From Amphibalanus amphitrite (lineage: Eukaryota; Arthropoda; Thecostraca; Balanomorpha; Balanidae): a stretch of 64,000 bases of DNA. Under the pieces are notes generated by a model. The model saw only the letters and a program-made list of their open reading frames with translations. It ran no database searches and was not told where the DNA came from. Numbering within the stretch: the stretch's first letter is position 1; each line of letters begins with the position of its first letter. Both the position numbers and the translations under genes were made by a program. Shown piece after piece: positions 23,237-35,216 of this stretch. Location of the stretch: positions 372,001 through 436,000 of the forward strand of contig NW_024881503.1 in NCBI RefSeq assembly GCF_019059575.1, in the 5' to 3' direction.

Positions 23237-23771
23237 CAAAAATTCAATCAGTTCGATCCAAACGGCCCCAAGTAAAAGAATTAATTAAAAGAGCGGGTTG
23301 TTATATTTAAATTACCAAAACGAAGTCAAAAACCAAAACAGCGAATCAGACAATGGAGCGACGAAGAGACGAGAATGAAATCCAAGTTTGCCAAATATGC
23401 CCTGCCTAATCTAAGTTATAAATCCCGGACAGAACGGGCCAAATCGCGGAGCCAGACGTGACGCGTCTGCTCGGGCCAAGAGCTCGGCCAGAAGTCCCTG
23501 GGAGCGCGCGGCCCGACGCAGCGGGCCGGGCCCAGACATGCGCAGAAGCACTCGGACACCACGTGGCCGCCGATCGGAGCGCGGATTGGTCACTGGCCGA
23601 CGCACTGCGGCAGCGGCACGCGGTCGCATCGTGATGGGACAAAGTTCACGAACAGACACGTCCTGGGCCGCCCCCCAGCGCCGGGGCGGGGTAGCGACGT
23701 CACAAGTCGGCGCGCGAATCGGTCTGCGCCGGGAACTCCCGTGCCGGCCGGCGACACACGTGGTTACCACA
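23237..23771 (-). repeat. Extra partial Gypsy LTR
   Basis: Matches the LTR from about its base 86 to its end. It shares the ttcacgaacag variant with the LTR at 22606, not with the one at 17232. Its outer CA adjoins the ACTC target duplication. Confidence 0.9.
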
Positions 23772-24637
23772 ACTCACAGAGGTATCATGTGCTTTGGGGT
23801 AAAACCCTCTCTGAGGAGTTCTCTGTGACGAATGGCGTAAGGCAAGGCGGGATACTCTCTCCGTACCTGTTTAATGCTTATACCGACCAGCTGTCAGAAA
23901 AATTGGACTTGAGTGGTGTAGGATGTCATTATCTGGGGAGTATAAACCACCTATATTATGCGGATGACATGGTGCTCCTATCCCCTACGCCACAGGGTCT
24001 GCAAAAAATGGTTGACATTTGTGCTGACTATGCAGGGAATCATGATATTGTGTTCAATACCAAGAAATCAGTGTGTATGTCGATTCTGCCTCCACTGTTT
24101 CGAAATATGATCCTGCCTGATATTGTGCTGTGTGGAAATGTTCTAGCTTATGTTGATCAGTACAAATATCTTGGCTTCCATATCACCAGCAGCCCCAAGA
24201 AAACTGATGATCTGGAAATCCAATATCAGTATCGTCTTCTTTGTTGTCGGGCAAACTCCCTGATCAGGAAATTTGCAATGTGCTCATATAATGTGAAACG
24301 GTACTTATACTCTACGTATTGTTCTAATGTACATGGTGTGCATCTGTGGCATTCTTATCGCTCTTCTGTGTCAAGGAAATTTACTGTTTGTTTCAACAAT
24401 GCAGCTAGAATGTTCTTTGGTTATCATCGTTTCTGTAGTGCGTCCGACATGTTTGTGAATGAAAGAATCGATAACTTTATGGCGATGTATCGAAAGGCCG
24501 TCTATGGATTCATGACTCGCCTGAGCCAGACGGACAACCGAATCGTATCCTCCCTATATGAAAGTGATTTGGCATGTTATTCATCGATTCGGAGAGCGTG
24601 GTGCTCTGCCCTGTACAGTGGTACAATTTTGATGTGA
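23772..24637 (+). CDS. LINE ORF2, 3' part (end of reverse transcriptase)
   Basis: Continuation of the LINE frame cut at 17231. It holds the remaining RT motifs: NGVRQGGILSPYLFNAY, then HLYYADDMVLLS with catalytic YADD, then KYLGFHI, and the cysteine-rich C-terminal region typical of CR1/L2-type LINEs. The frame matches the first part once the insertion and one target copy are discounted, and no internal stop is seen, so the LINE was probably intact when the Gypsy element landed. The stop is at 24635-24637. Confidence 0.9.
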
Positions 24638-24701
24638 TGTGACTGGTACTGGACCTCGAGTCTGTCAAATACAGTTATCTCTCTCTCTCTCTCTCTCTCT
24701 T
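24638..24701 (+). repeat. LINE 3' UTR and (CT)n tail
   Basis: A short 3' region ending caaatacagttatc, then (TC)n to 24701. The same context, aaatacaaagtt followed by (CT)n, occurs at 29368, 41232 and 51550, suggesting that this LINE family ends in a CT microsatellite instead of poly(A). Confidence 0.65.
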
Positions 24702-24995
24702 TACTGATGGAAAGTGAAATGTGTACGCAACACCAAGGTGTGAAAATGGCCAGCACCAAAGTGTGATTTATCCAACAGCGCAAGCCATGCAGTTTAACAC
24801 ACCCGAGCGTTGTAATTGTGTTTCATTGGAGTAGCGTAGGCGTGATTTGAAGTAATTCCATTTTTTTCCATCCTAAATCCAGATATGCTACTCACACATC
24901 ACCAAAATATTAAAAGACACATAACCAAACCTTACCTAACCTGACCTACTGATTTTTGCCAACCCGTGGATAGGGAAGAAGTTACTCGCATGAAT
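24702..24995. other. Intergenic, no gene recognised
   Basis: Contains acaccaaggtgtga-like motifs shared with 14715-14885. Otherwise nothing recognised. Confidence 0.4.
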
Positions 24996-25126
24996 AGATT
25001 GCAAGCAATGATAAGTCAAATATTTTTAGGTTAAGTGGTTGCGCATCAGGCTTCAGGCCGAAGGCCTGAAGCCAGATACACAACCAGTTAACCTAAAAAT
25101 ATTTGACTTAGCATTGCCTGTAATCT
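24996..25126. repeat. 130-base hairpin
   Basis: Long inverted repeat. Outer arms run from agatt and aagtcaaatatttttaggtt; the inner stem is GGCTTCAGGCC-GAA-GGCCTGAAGCC. It could be a small foldback element or a transcribed hairpin; no target duplication is evident. Confidence 0.7.
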
Positions 25127-25149
25127 CAAAACAGCTTGAACACCCTTGA

Positions 25150-25400
25150 CTTTTCACGTGGCACGTGCCACGACGGTCACTGAGATGTATCAAAAATAGT
25201 CAATTACGGGGTAGAAGGGATGGGGCTACCCAGCAAAAAAGACCGCAAGCCGATCGGTTAGCGGTTGCTGAGATATAAGCCTCTCAAAAGCGTTACAGGC
25301 CGGGCCGGGCCGGGCCGCTCTTACTGAGATTTTTCCGTTATATTGAAAAGACTCCCTTCGCTCGCTGTGCTCGCTCGCTCGTAACTACGCCTTTTTAGGG
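25150..25400. repeat. Repeat shared with the Penelope-flanking region
   Basis: Shares gttgctgagatataagcct, cacgtggcacgtgc and a GGCCGG-rich stretch, in the same order, with about 61815-62055. The latter lies next to the Penelope-like copy, so this may be the end of another copy. The segment also has clusters of cgctcg. Confidence 0.55.
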
Positions 25401-25414
25401 GCAGTTTCAAAAAG

Positions 25415-26604
25415 TTAACCCGCGCCCCACTGGGGTCTGCGTATAACACGCCCTACTGGGGGGGGGGGGGGGGCTATTCATAGCCCCCACCTCCTAACTC
25501 CGAAACTACTGGGCCGATCGTCAAAATTCAAACGGCGTCTGATAGCCCCGGAAAAACTGTCGAGCGAAACCTAATTTCATTGACCTCGAGGTCACCGATG
25601 ACGTCACAGGTCAGGTCAAAGTAAAAATTATTAGCATTTTGGCTTGTTCACGTTTTGGGCTCTGGCCGCCGTCTTACAAGTCCGATCAGGCTCATTTTTG
25701 GTTCACACACTCGTGAACAGATGTTCTAGATACCCTGAGGGTACCAAACTTGTACTTTGATTTTCAGGTCAAGGTCAGGTCATCACAGGTCACGAAAATA
25801 TTATATCATGCCTCGGTCACGTGACACATGTTTTATGGTCCATTTAGGCCAAAGATTTCGAATTTGATGTCGTCTGTGTCATTCGAGGTCATTTTGAGTC
25901 GAATTTAGCTTAGGGTCAGGTCACTTTCAGGTCAAAAAAGGTCAAATTTTGAAGTTAAAATTTTTCAACAAAAAAGGTGTCTATTGGATGCAGTTTGAGC
26001 TCAGGAACACGATGGTGCTATTTATATTGGCGTACGATGTCAAATACGTGCTGAAAAATTGATTTGAAAAATTAATAATTGTGAATTTTTTGCAATAATG
26101 CGTATAACTTGGCTATTTTTGAAGATATTTAGCTAAAACTTGCTAGAGTTAGTCATAATAACGCGTTCTATCACATATATTCCGGTTTTTTCGAAAAGTC
26201 AACAACTTTTTGAAAAAAATGCAAAAATGTAAATTTTGAATTTCATTATATGAAATTTTCGAAATTTTCAAAATTTTGAAAATCCGAGATAGCAGTTTGA
26301 TAGCGCAGTCTATTCTGAGTCCTCTCATGCAAAGAAATTGGATCTAGCTTAAAAACTGAGCCCTTGGGAACGATTGCCGTGGTTCAATGTTTTGCGTCGA
26401 AATCGGCCGAACATGACGTCACTCTGACGTCATTTCCGGCCGACCTATGGTAGCTACGAAGTTCAAATTTTGACACAATGTGTCAAATTGATGCAGGCGA
26501 AGGTACTGAAAGTTTGGCGTCGATACGTCAAGCGGTTTGGAAGTTATTGCAGAAAAACGGGAGGGGGGGCTATAAATAGCCCCCCCCAGTGGGGCGCGGG
26601 TTAA
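25415..26604. mobile_element. TTAA-flanked non-autonomous element C
   Basis: TTAA at 25415-25418 and 26601-26604. The left end is complex: CCCCACTGGGG, spacer, CCCTACTGGGG. The right end is simple: CCCCAGTGGGGCGCGGG. Subterminal palindromes have cores CTATTCATAG and CTATAAATAG. The interior shares modules with K, with the second half of the chimera at 10643, and with 54049-56405. Rich in AGGTCA; contains TGACGTCA-like sites. No transposase. Confidence 0.82.
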
Positions 26605-27583
26605 AGACCAAATGCAAAACGTTCACGTGCATTTTGAACTTAGACTTTTTGAATTTGGGCTTTAACTTTTTGAAATTGCGCATAAAAAGGTGTAGCGACC
26701 AAATGCAACACGTAAGTTCACGTTAGATTTCTACCAGTTAAGCTCTTTTCCAGCGCCTTCCTCCGTCTCAGGAAATGCTTCAAAAGTTCGCTGATAAAAT
26801 CACTGAAAACACTTTGGAAGAACGTTAAGAACGTACAGGGGCATTTAGACCCCTGTGGGGTAAAATGTTATGCCACCGTTTTTCAGAACCCCCATGGTTC
26901 TTCACGTAGACGGCTTTGCATTCTCATCAAAAGAATCCACACAATTCTTCCAAAGACTCTTATGAGGTTTAGGGTTTATAAGAAGAGCGTTCTTAGCACC
27001 TAGATAAGAACCCCAAAGGGTCTGTGAAGAAGTCCCTGAGGTTTACTGGGAAACCACCCTGTGTTCTGAATATTGGTTGTAGAACCCTTTCAGTTCTATT
27101 GCAATACCGCAAAATTCCCGTCCATTCGTCTATTGAACCTCCCATGCATGGCTATCGACCTGCGCCGTCACATCTGCTGCGCAAACACAGTATTTGATAC
27201 ACCTGAAAATGTATTACCTTCCTCTTTACTCTGAGCAATCAGTCTGCAAGTCTCCAGTCAGGAACAACCAGCCCGCAACCAGCCCATGCGATCAGCCCGC
27301 AACCAGCCCGCATTCAGCCTGCGATCAGCCCGCAATCAGCCTGCAGGAACGCTTTCCCCTCGGCCGTGTCACTTGCCTTACACATCCAAGCCAAAGAACT
27401 CCAGAGCCTTTCGGGCATGTTTAATTATTCAGGTTGATTCCTTCACGCTCAGGGTTGCTTTCTGTACAAATATGAACACATTTTTAGCTTTAGCAAGTGG
27501 ATGTTTTCCCAAACACAGTATGTATGCGCTATCGCCCATGTCAGCAGCCGGGTGGCGATATCGCATTCTCCCAAATCACATAC
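26605..27583. repeat. Repeat-rich intergenic region
   Basis: From about 26815 to 27090 are repeated gttctt/aagaac motifs around aaccccaaagggt, suggesting a degraded MITE. A minisatellite with units of cagcccgcaac/atcagcccg spans about 27262-27345. No gene recognised. Confidence 0.45.
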
Positions 27584-27699
27584 AGTTTCTCCTTCCACCA
27601 CCAGCTTCAAGCCAGCGCCGACGATGTCGACGTCTCCGCGCGCCAGGACGCTCTCCTCAGACTCCAGGGCCTCAATCAGAGCGGAGATGGCCTCGTCCC
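27584..27699 (-). CDS. Possible orphan internal exon
   Basis: A 116-base, GC-rich open segment flanked on the minus strand by a good acceptor (cttcattctag) and a strong donor (gtatgt). It would encode DEAISALIEALESEESVLAR followed by GDVDIVGAGLKLVVEGET. Base composition contrasts with the AT-rich surroundings. I do not recognise the protein and see no neighbouring exon, so it could be one exon of a larger gene, a displaced exon fragment, or chance. Confidence 0.3.
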
Positions 27700-27719
27700 C
27701 TAGAATGAAGAGTCGGGGG

Positions 27720-28825
27720 GGGGGGGATGCGTTATTCAACAGGCAGGGAGTAAAGAAACTAAGATTGACTTCAGAGACCATGAGCGTACTCCAAAAACAA
27801 AATAATGCACTTAACATATAAAGTGCAGCTAGATAAAATATTGCACTAATCAGCAAGAACATATGTTTATTAAAATCAGCCAAATTGCCCAAATTTATAC
27901 CTAAATCAGTTGACACCAAAATGGCAAGTTGATTCTATTCCTGATTTATCTTCAATTGGAAGATTTGTCTAAATACCACATGCATAATTTAAGCTATGGG
28001 GCATTTATACAACATAAAAATACTTACTGCATTTATTGGTCTTGCATATGAATTTTCTTCATCCAATGCATTCATCCATGCATTTGAAGAGCGTTGTGAT
28101 ATTGCTTATCATTGTCAATCACAAATAATATGAATAATACACAACACTTGACAAGCCAAAAATTAACCTTATTTCAGCTCTTCAATATTCAATTACTTGC
28201 CATTCACCCAATCTTGCACCAGCCGCTCGTCACTGCCCAAAGCGTGATCCAACGCGATCGAAAAATGGTGATCGCTTCCGGTGGACGCTAGAACGCGGTA
28301 CCGCGGGCGTGGTCTTGATGAAAGCCATTACACTGAATAAACCACAGCCCCTTCTTCTTAAACCCGATGCTAGTTCGTGCAAAACCTTCAAAGGGTTTAT
28401 CTTTCGCGCGCTTTGTGTGACGTAATATCACGTGACTGGGGAGAACGAAGAAGAACCGGTGTTGGTCGAGTTGAAGCCCCCTGGGGCCGCTAAGACTGCA
28501 CGCGAAGAAGCAGCACGTGTCTTCGGTCTGTGTGAAACACTGTGTGTGTTCTTCATAAACCAGACGTTCTGCTTCGCCTCTAAGCCAGTTTACCCTAATA
28601 CCCAAAAACCTAAGTGTGGAATATTTTAAGATGCTTTTGCATTACGTTCTTTCAACTTGTTTTCAGTGATGTTTTGCGGTTTTGCCCATGGGCCGAAACC
28701 TTTGTCCAATTGCCTTCAACATTATGCGGTTTAATCCAAAAAGCTTTTACCGCACGCTCGCGCTAATGCTAAAGGCATACTTCGGCATATGCTAAAACTT
28801 CAAAAGTTGTAAATGACTATAGGGA
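27720..28825. other. No gene recognised
   Basis: AT-rich to about 28200, then mixed composition. Open frames at 28288-28605 and 28432-28629 overlap in opposite directions without domains. Confidence 0.4.
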
Positions 28826-29490
<665 letters not shown>

Positions 29491-29557
29491 ACTTTGCAGA
29501 AAAAAAACAAACGAGAGGAAGTCAACAGTGGCCAGCCACTTGCAGGGTCTCAGGCAT

Positions 29558-29560
<3 letters not shown>

Positions 29561-29646
<86 letters not shown>
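29561..29646. repeat. (GA)n microsatellite
   Basis: About 43 GA units, 74 bases after the (CT)n tract and complementary to it. Confidence 0.95.
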
Positions 29647-29650
<4 letters not shown>

Positions 29651-29689
29651 AATAGTTCGGGGAAGAGTTGAATTGGCTACCTACACATA

Positions 29690-31500
29690 TGCGACGTCTC
29701 AGTTGCGAATGATATGCAACATGACCTTTTCCGGTCAGGTCATGACCTTGACCTGAGGTCAAATTTTCAAGTTGACCTTTCAAGGTCAAATTATAATTCA
29801 TTCGATTGGACGCGTCTCGGGGAGAGGAACACGATTCTGGCAATAGAAATGTCGTGGCTTTTTTAGTCGAAAGTTATTGTCGAAAAACACATTTCGTAAA
29901 AACAGCTATTTTTGGAGTTTTTGCCCTCTGAAGGCTAAACCGTTGACCTGAGGTCAATTTTGATACTGACCTTATCAAAAGAAGAGTTCAAAAGCTATCG
30001 ATTGCTTCTCCATTCGTCTTTCTAGCTATCATAGTTCCTGAGAAAAATGCATGTTGTCTGAGAAATATAATGACATTTGGCAAATTTTGACCTTTGATGA
30101 CCTCCAGACTCCAGTGACCCCAATATTGCTCTAAGATTAAAAATGACCGAAATACTTTCAAACGTACGCATTAACCTTCCAGGCGGTGGGGGGGCATTTT
30201 TTTGCCCCCCCCCTTTAGTTTTTTCAATATGTCTCGAGAACCGCTGCGCCGATCGTCACCAAACTTTCAGTACCCTCCCGGGAGCAGCTAGCGCACATGG
30301 TGACCAAAAATTGTTTCCAAAGGCTCTGATAGGTTGGCCGCTAATGACGTCAGAGTGACGTAATTTTTGCCATTTTCGACCCAAAAAAAGGTTTCGCGGG
30401 AAGAGCTGTCAGGCCTACAGCTTTAGAGATACAGAAAAATGTTTCAGACATAAAAGGTGTGGAATTAAAAGGGCTACAAAACTGCTATTACAGTTTTTCG
30501 ATTCTGTTGGATTTTGACCCCCAAAAATAAAAAATAGATTTTTTTTAATATAATAGCCAAAAAAACAAAAAGTTTTTTTGAATTTCGAAAAAAACGGAAT
30601 ATATGTGATAGTCCCTACCGCCTTCTATCTACATACCAAATTTGAGATCGATACCTCTTTTTTTTGGCCAAGTTATAGCGAAAAAACTGTTCAAAATTGA
30701 TGACGTCAAATTTGAATCTCAATTTTCAGCAATTCTAGACCTCGTAGCGCAAAACAAAGACCACCATTAGACTCCCCGTGACAAGCTGCATCGAATCAAT
30801 ACCCATTTTTTGCAAAAATAGCAACTTTGAAATTTGACCTATTTTGACCTGACCTTGACACGACCTCCACCAGAAAGTGACCTAAACCGTACCTGATGGT
30901 TTTATAACCAACACCATTGAGTTGGAAATGAAAAACTGGCCATAAAACATGCATCGCATAACCTTAGTAAAGTTGGGCTCATGTGGTGACCCTTGGTGAC
31001 CTTTGGTGACCTGACCTGTGACCTGACCTGGTGTGACCAGTGACCTCTAATAGCAACATATGTACTAGACAACTGACGCCTTATAGCTGATTTTCGACAA
31101 AATGCGTTTTACTTGGTGTTATAGCGCTTTCCCTAGAAGCCCCGTGAACGGTGAAACATTTTATCTTTGACCTGACCTGTGACGTCATCGGTGACCCCGA
31201 GGTCAATGAAATTTGATTCCTTCAACAAATTTGACAGGGCTATCGAACGCCGTTTGAATTTTCCAGATCCGTCCAGTAGTTTCGGAGATACGGGGGGGCA
31301 AAAAAGGCCCCCCCCCCCACCGCGCGGAAGGTGGCTGGTAGGCCCACCGCCTGCCGGGTTAAGAGCTATCGACTGCTTTTTACCGCGTCTTTTTAGCCCT
31401 CTTAGTTTTTTAGTTAGATGTGGGTGGTAACTGGTAACATATGCCCCCCCCCCCCCCACTAGGGCGAAGTTGGCTGAGACCGCCACTGGGGCGCGGTTTA
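29690..31500. mobile_element. Left-truncated TTAA-type element N, host of element D
   Basis: The right end is complex: CCACTAGGGCG, spacer, GCCACTGGGGCGCGG, then TTTA (31497-31500). The left side runs into the (GA)n tract without a recognisable end. Element D is nested at a TTAA. Outside D the sequence is rich in AGGTCA/TGACCT, with a perfect AGGTCATGACCT near 29736. Confidence 0.6.
30171..31362. mobile_element. TTAA-flanked non-autonomous element D
   Basis: TTAA at 30171-30174 and 31359-31362. Left end simple: CCTTCCAGGCGGTGGGG. Right end complex: CCCACCGC, spacer, CCCACCGCCTGCCGGG. Palindrome cores are CATTTTTTTG and CAAAAAAGG. No transposase. Confidence 0.8.
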
Positions 31501-31615
31501 TTATTATATCCTCCATCCTCTTGTACATCAAAATGAGGCATAAAATCAATTTCCCAGCCGCATTAAATCTCTTTCCACGCACTCTCAGCTTTCCAGAAAA
31601 CATGGCCGCCTGACC

Positions 31616-31735
31616 TTGCCCGTGTAAAAGTGCAGCGTCCCGCGGGAGGGTCGGATGGGCGAGGCTCGCCAAATGCCGACTGACCAGTCGTGACCGGTAT
31701 ATAAGACCGGCTGACCGGTGCAGTGGACATCATTC
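31616..31735 (+). promoter_or_regulatory. CPR2 core promoter
   Basis: Same block as CPR1: cccgcgggagggtcggatgg, GGCGAGGCTCGCC (31658-31670), GACTGACCAGTC, TATATAAG (31698-31705) and TCATTC (31730-31735). Confidence 0.85.
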
Positions 31736-31778
31736 AACCATTGTGTCTCACAGAACACATATCCTCAAATCATCCAAC

Positions 31779-34747
31779 ATGAAGCTGGTTAGTGCTAACA
31801 AGCTAACAAGCTATATAACAAGTTAACCCTCGCATGTGTGCGGCGTTTGCCAGCTTCTAATGTGTAGGGGGGGGTCGGTTGGACCCCCCCCCCTTGCCGT
31901 TTGGCCCCTGATCGAGCTAGAGCTTCGCGGAAAAAACGAGCGTGTTGCCCGTGACGAGAGGAAGCCGATGATACCCAATTTTAAGGTCCTAGGTCATTGG
32001 TTGACCTTCCAGGTCAGGTCAATGACCCAAAGTCGGGAAAATCGGGACCTATTAGAAAGTCGTAAAGTGTGGCTGCTAAGGGGTTTTTCGGGGTGCTGAT
32101 CACGAATATCGTGTTAGTTTTGATCACAGATGATGTCTTTAAGCATTTAGACCAGGTCGGGTCAGGTCAGGTCAGGTCAACCAGTATGGGTTGTGACGGG
32201 TATTCGTAGTACGTGTCAACCGCCTCTGACAGCTTCGTAGCATGTTACGAAGGCACCAAAACTACTTCGTAAATGTTCAAATGGTTGCTAAATTCGAATT
32301 CAGCTCCAAAAACTAGCCTAGAAACATGTAAAACTCGAAAAAGTGAACCGAGGTCACCCGAGGTCACCAAAGGTCAATGACCTGACCTGACCTTCAGGTG
32401 ACCTTGACACCCATTCTAATGCTTGGGAGCAATATCAAATCACATGTTTGAACGTTTGAAACCACGAAAAGCTTGCAAACGCGGGGCTAATGCGAGCCGA
32501 CATACGCGGAATCGCGATTCCGGCCAAACATGGTCTCGGAAAAGAGGTCACAGGTCAAAGGTCATTTGGGTCAGGGTCATGAAATTTTCAGGGTAGGTGT
32601 AAAATTGATCAATGAGAGGGTACTGAAAGTTTCGTCGCGATCGGCCGCTTTTTACGCGAGTTATTCGCGAAAAACCATGGGGGGGGTCCATCCGACCCCC
32701 CCCCTACACATGCGAGGGTTAAACTAACAAGAATAAGATAGTTAGGTACTATAGAATGGTTCCTCGTGTCTCGTGAGTTCTATAACATGGCAGTTCTATC
32801 CTTTTTCGGTTTAATGACAATGTTCATGAGTTAATCTAACATAAATGCAAATATATTTGAATGTATGATAAACTATTCTATAAATAGGAGCGTACAGCTG
32901 TGTGAGAGATTCTGTTGAGATATAAGGTGTTGGCCTCTGGCTCGATGTTTTTATTGCAAATCGTCGACATATCTGGGAACAGAGACTATTGTTTTATTCA
33001 GATTAAAAAACAAAAAGTCACCTTAGTATTTTGCAATAATGGTTATAAAAACACAAGGGCAATGCAAATATTTATTAAGTCTTCATCAATTTTTTTTCTT
33101 CTTTTTTTCAGCTTCTGATTGCCGCCGTTGTGGCCGTGGCCGCTGCCGACCGGCCTGCCCCGAGGCCCTACTCTGCCCCGGCCCCGCCGTCCTACTCTGC
33201 CCCTGCTCCCCCGCAGTACGGACAGAAGGTCCCCCAGATCCTCTCTCAGCAGTTTGACCTCCGCGACGACCAGTCCTACCTTGCCAGGTGAGTAAAAAAA
33301 TAGTTTTATATTGCATGAATTATTTGGACTTAACCCTCGCCCGCACATGGGGGGGGGGGGGGTGGTTGCCACCCCCCCCCCCCCAGGTAGTCTTTCTGCT
33401 CTGCACTCAACATTTTTAGAGCTAGAAGGCTGATGTTTCGTATAGCTGCTCCTCTATCCTTTCTTGATGTCCACTGAAAATTTCAAGTTTCTGTGGTTTT
33501 TGGTTTCGGAGATATGACCTTGTTTTTCAGGTCATGTCATGACCCAAATGGCCAATTTTCAACATCTTGCGTTGGCTATGGGCCTTGTGAGCTTCTGACA
33601 CTTTGATTTCGGCCTTTTTTTGCCAGTCTTACCTCCCACCTATCATGGAACATGTTGTTCGACGATGTACAGATGTCAAGGTCAAGGTCAAGGTCAACCT
33701 AGGTCATCTAAGATAATTGCGTTTTAGGCAAGCGGAATTTACTTTTCGTGAATTTTTTTGACTGCATTTTTGGTAAAAGCTTCTCAGATCATGATTTCAT
33801 GTAATATGGACACATAAACAATCGGTGCACACATCAGTATACACACAGACACACACAGACATACAAACACATATAATTGACCTTGACCTAACTTGACCTG
33901 AAATGACCTTAGCAGCAAAAACCTGGTCGGGTAGTGTGACAAAGAGGTTCTAGCTGGCTTGGCACCAGAAAACGGCATCGTCATCGGTATATGGTAAGCA
34001 GCGCACTTGATATCCAGCGGTGACCCAAAACAGCAACATTTTTTAGTTTGACCTGACCTGGAAGGTCAATGACTGACCTGAGAAGGTAAAACTGGGTATC
34101 ATTGGATTCGTCTCTTCCCAAAGAATCTTTTTTGTCTTTACCGCTAAGCTCTATCTCCAACAGGAACGAAATGGCGCGGGGGGGTGGCAACCACCCCCCC
34201 CCCCATGTGCGTTCTAGGATGGGAAAATGGCATGTGCGGGCGAGGGTTAACATGGAATTGAAAGGGAAATATTCCAGTAGTACGAGGCGTATCAGCATAC
34301 TTGTCATTCATTTACAATGATAAGTGTCTGATAGGCCATATGAGTTTTGCGATGCAACATAAACTGACATCGGCATGAGTTTAAAAATACTGCGAATGAA
34401 ATGTTTAACGATATCTTTCCCACAGCTTCGAGACTGAGAACGGCATCTCTGCCTCCGAGTCTGGCAAGCCCGTGGCCGGCTACGGCAGCGAGCCCAGCTA
34501 CGCTGTCAAGGGACAGTACAGCTACACCGACGACTACGGCAACACCTACACCGTCACCTACACGGCCGACGCCAACGGCTTCCAGCCGCAGGGTGCCCAT
34601 TTCCCGACGCCCGTGCCCACCGAGTACCCGACCCCGCAGGTGCCGGTGACCCAGGCCAGCTACCAGGCGGCCCCCGCCCCTAGCTACCAGGCGGCCCCCG
34701 TCCAGCCCCAGCCCCAGTACCAGGCCTACCAGCCCAGCTACCAGTAA
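31779..34747 (+). CDS. CPR2: RR-type cuticle protein, both introns carry TTAA elements
   Basis: Secreted chitin-binding cuticle protein, 168 residues, from exons 31779-31787, 33112-33287 and 34426-34747. Donors are gttagt and gtgagt; acceptors are cag. The signal peptide and AP-rich region are nearly the same as CPR1 (ADRPAPRPYSAPAPP). The RR domain runs from SFETENGI to NGFQPQGAHFP with YSYTDDYGNTYTVTYTAD intact. The tail has the full QAAPAPSYQAAPVQPQ form and ends QPSYQ. Intron 1 (1324 bases) is enlarged by element E and intron 2 (1138 bases) by element F; neither disturbs a splice site. The 3' UTR matches CPR3, not CPR1. Confidence 0.92.
31823..32722. mobile_element. TTAA-flanked element E (in CPR2 intron 1)
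   Basis: TTAA at 31823-31826 and 32719-32722. Left end complex: CCCTCGCATGTGTGCGG, spacer, CTAATGTGTAGGGG. Right end simple: CCCCTACACATGCGAGGG. Palindrome cores are GTCGGTTGGAC and GTCCATCCGAC. The interior is the same family as I and J (opposite orientation). About 890 bases. Confidence 0.85.
33330..34250. mobile_element. TTAA-flanked element F (in CPR2 intron 2)
   Basis: TTAA at 33330-33333 and 34247-34250. Left end simple: CCCTCGCCCGCACATGGGG. Right end complex: CCATGTGCG, spacer, GGCATGTGCGGGCGAGGG. Palindrome cores are GTGGTTGCCAC and GTGGCAACCAC, exact complements of one another. The interior is a distant relative of I and J. Confidence 0.85.
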
Positions 34748-35216
34748 CTCAGCTGGCTGCTAGGTACTTTATTCGTTATATCGAACGTACGCTTATGAGT
34801 CCATGCATTTCATGTGATACAGTATGCGTGGTAATCGTCCGTGTGTTTGTCCTATGTCAACACAAATACGTGCAATTATGTGTATTTAATACATCAAGTA
34901 ATGTTGATTTACAGCGCCTAGCATATACATAGCCTACGACCTTAAAATTGTTTCTTTATCAAAGATGGTGTTTTCATGCATCGAGGCTAGGTCGGGTTAG
35001 GTCAGGTCAGGTCAACCAGTAGGCGTCCTGCCGGCTGTCCATAGTAAAGGTGGCACCACTACGGACAGTCCCGTAATATGTTACATAGGCACCAAAACGA
35101 TTTCCTTAATGTTCAAATGTTTGCTAAATTCGAAATCGGCTCCAAAAATACCCTAGAAACATGCACGGCTCTCGCGAGATTAAGCGGTAGGTTTTGCGCT
35201 TTTAGATTTCCGGTAA

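Larger units (their letters stand above)
17232..23771 (-). mobile_element. Ty3/Gypsy LTR retrotransposon inserted in the LINE
   Basis: A complete minus-strand element bounded by 621-base LTRs (17232-17852 and 22606-23226), plus a third, partial LTR at 23237-23771. The outer ends are TG and CA, and ACTC is duplicated at 17228-17231 and 23772-23775. It encodes Gag (21422-22297) and a long Pol (18102-21380) in different frames; no envelope gene is seen. The two full LTRs look nearly identical, differing for example at ttcacg(g/a)acag, so the insertion looks recent. Confidence 0.95.

Noticed and set aside
17619-23828. Long open frames on both strands in the GC-rich LTRs (for example 17619-18230 and 23538-23828)
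   Set aside because: The same frames recur in each LTR copy because the LTR is repeated; no domains, and they end in unrelated sequence.
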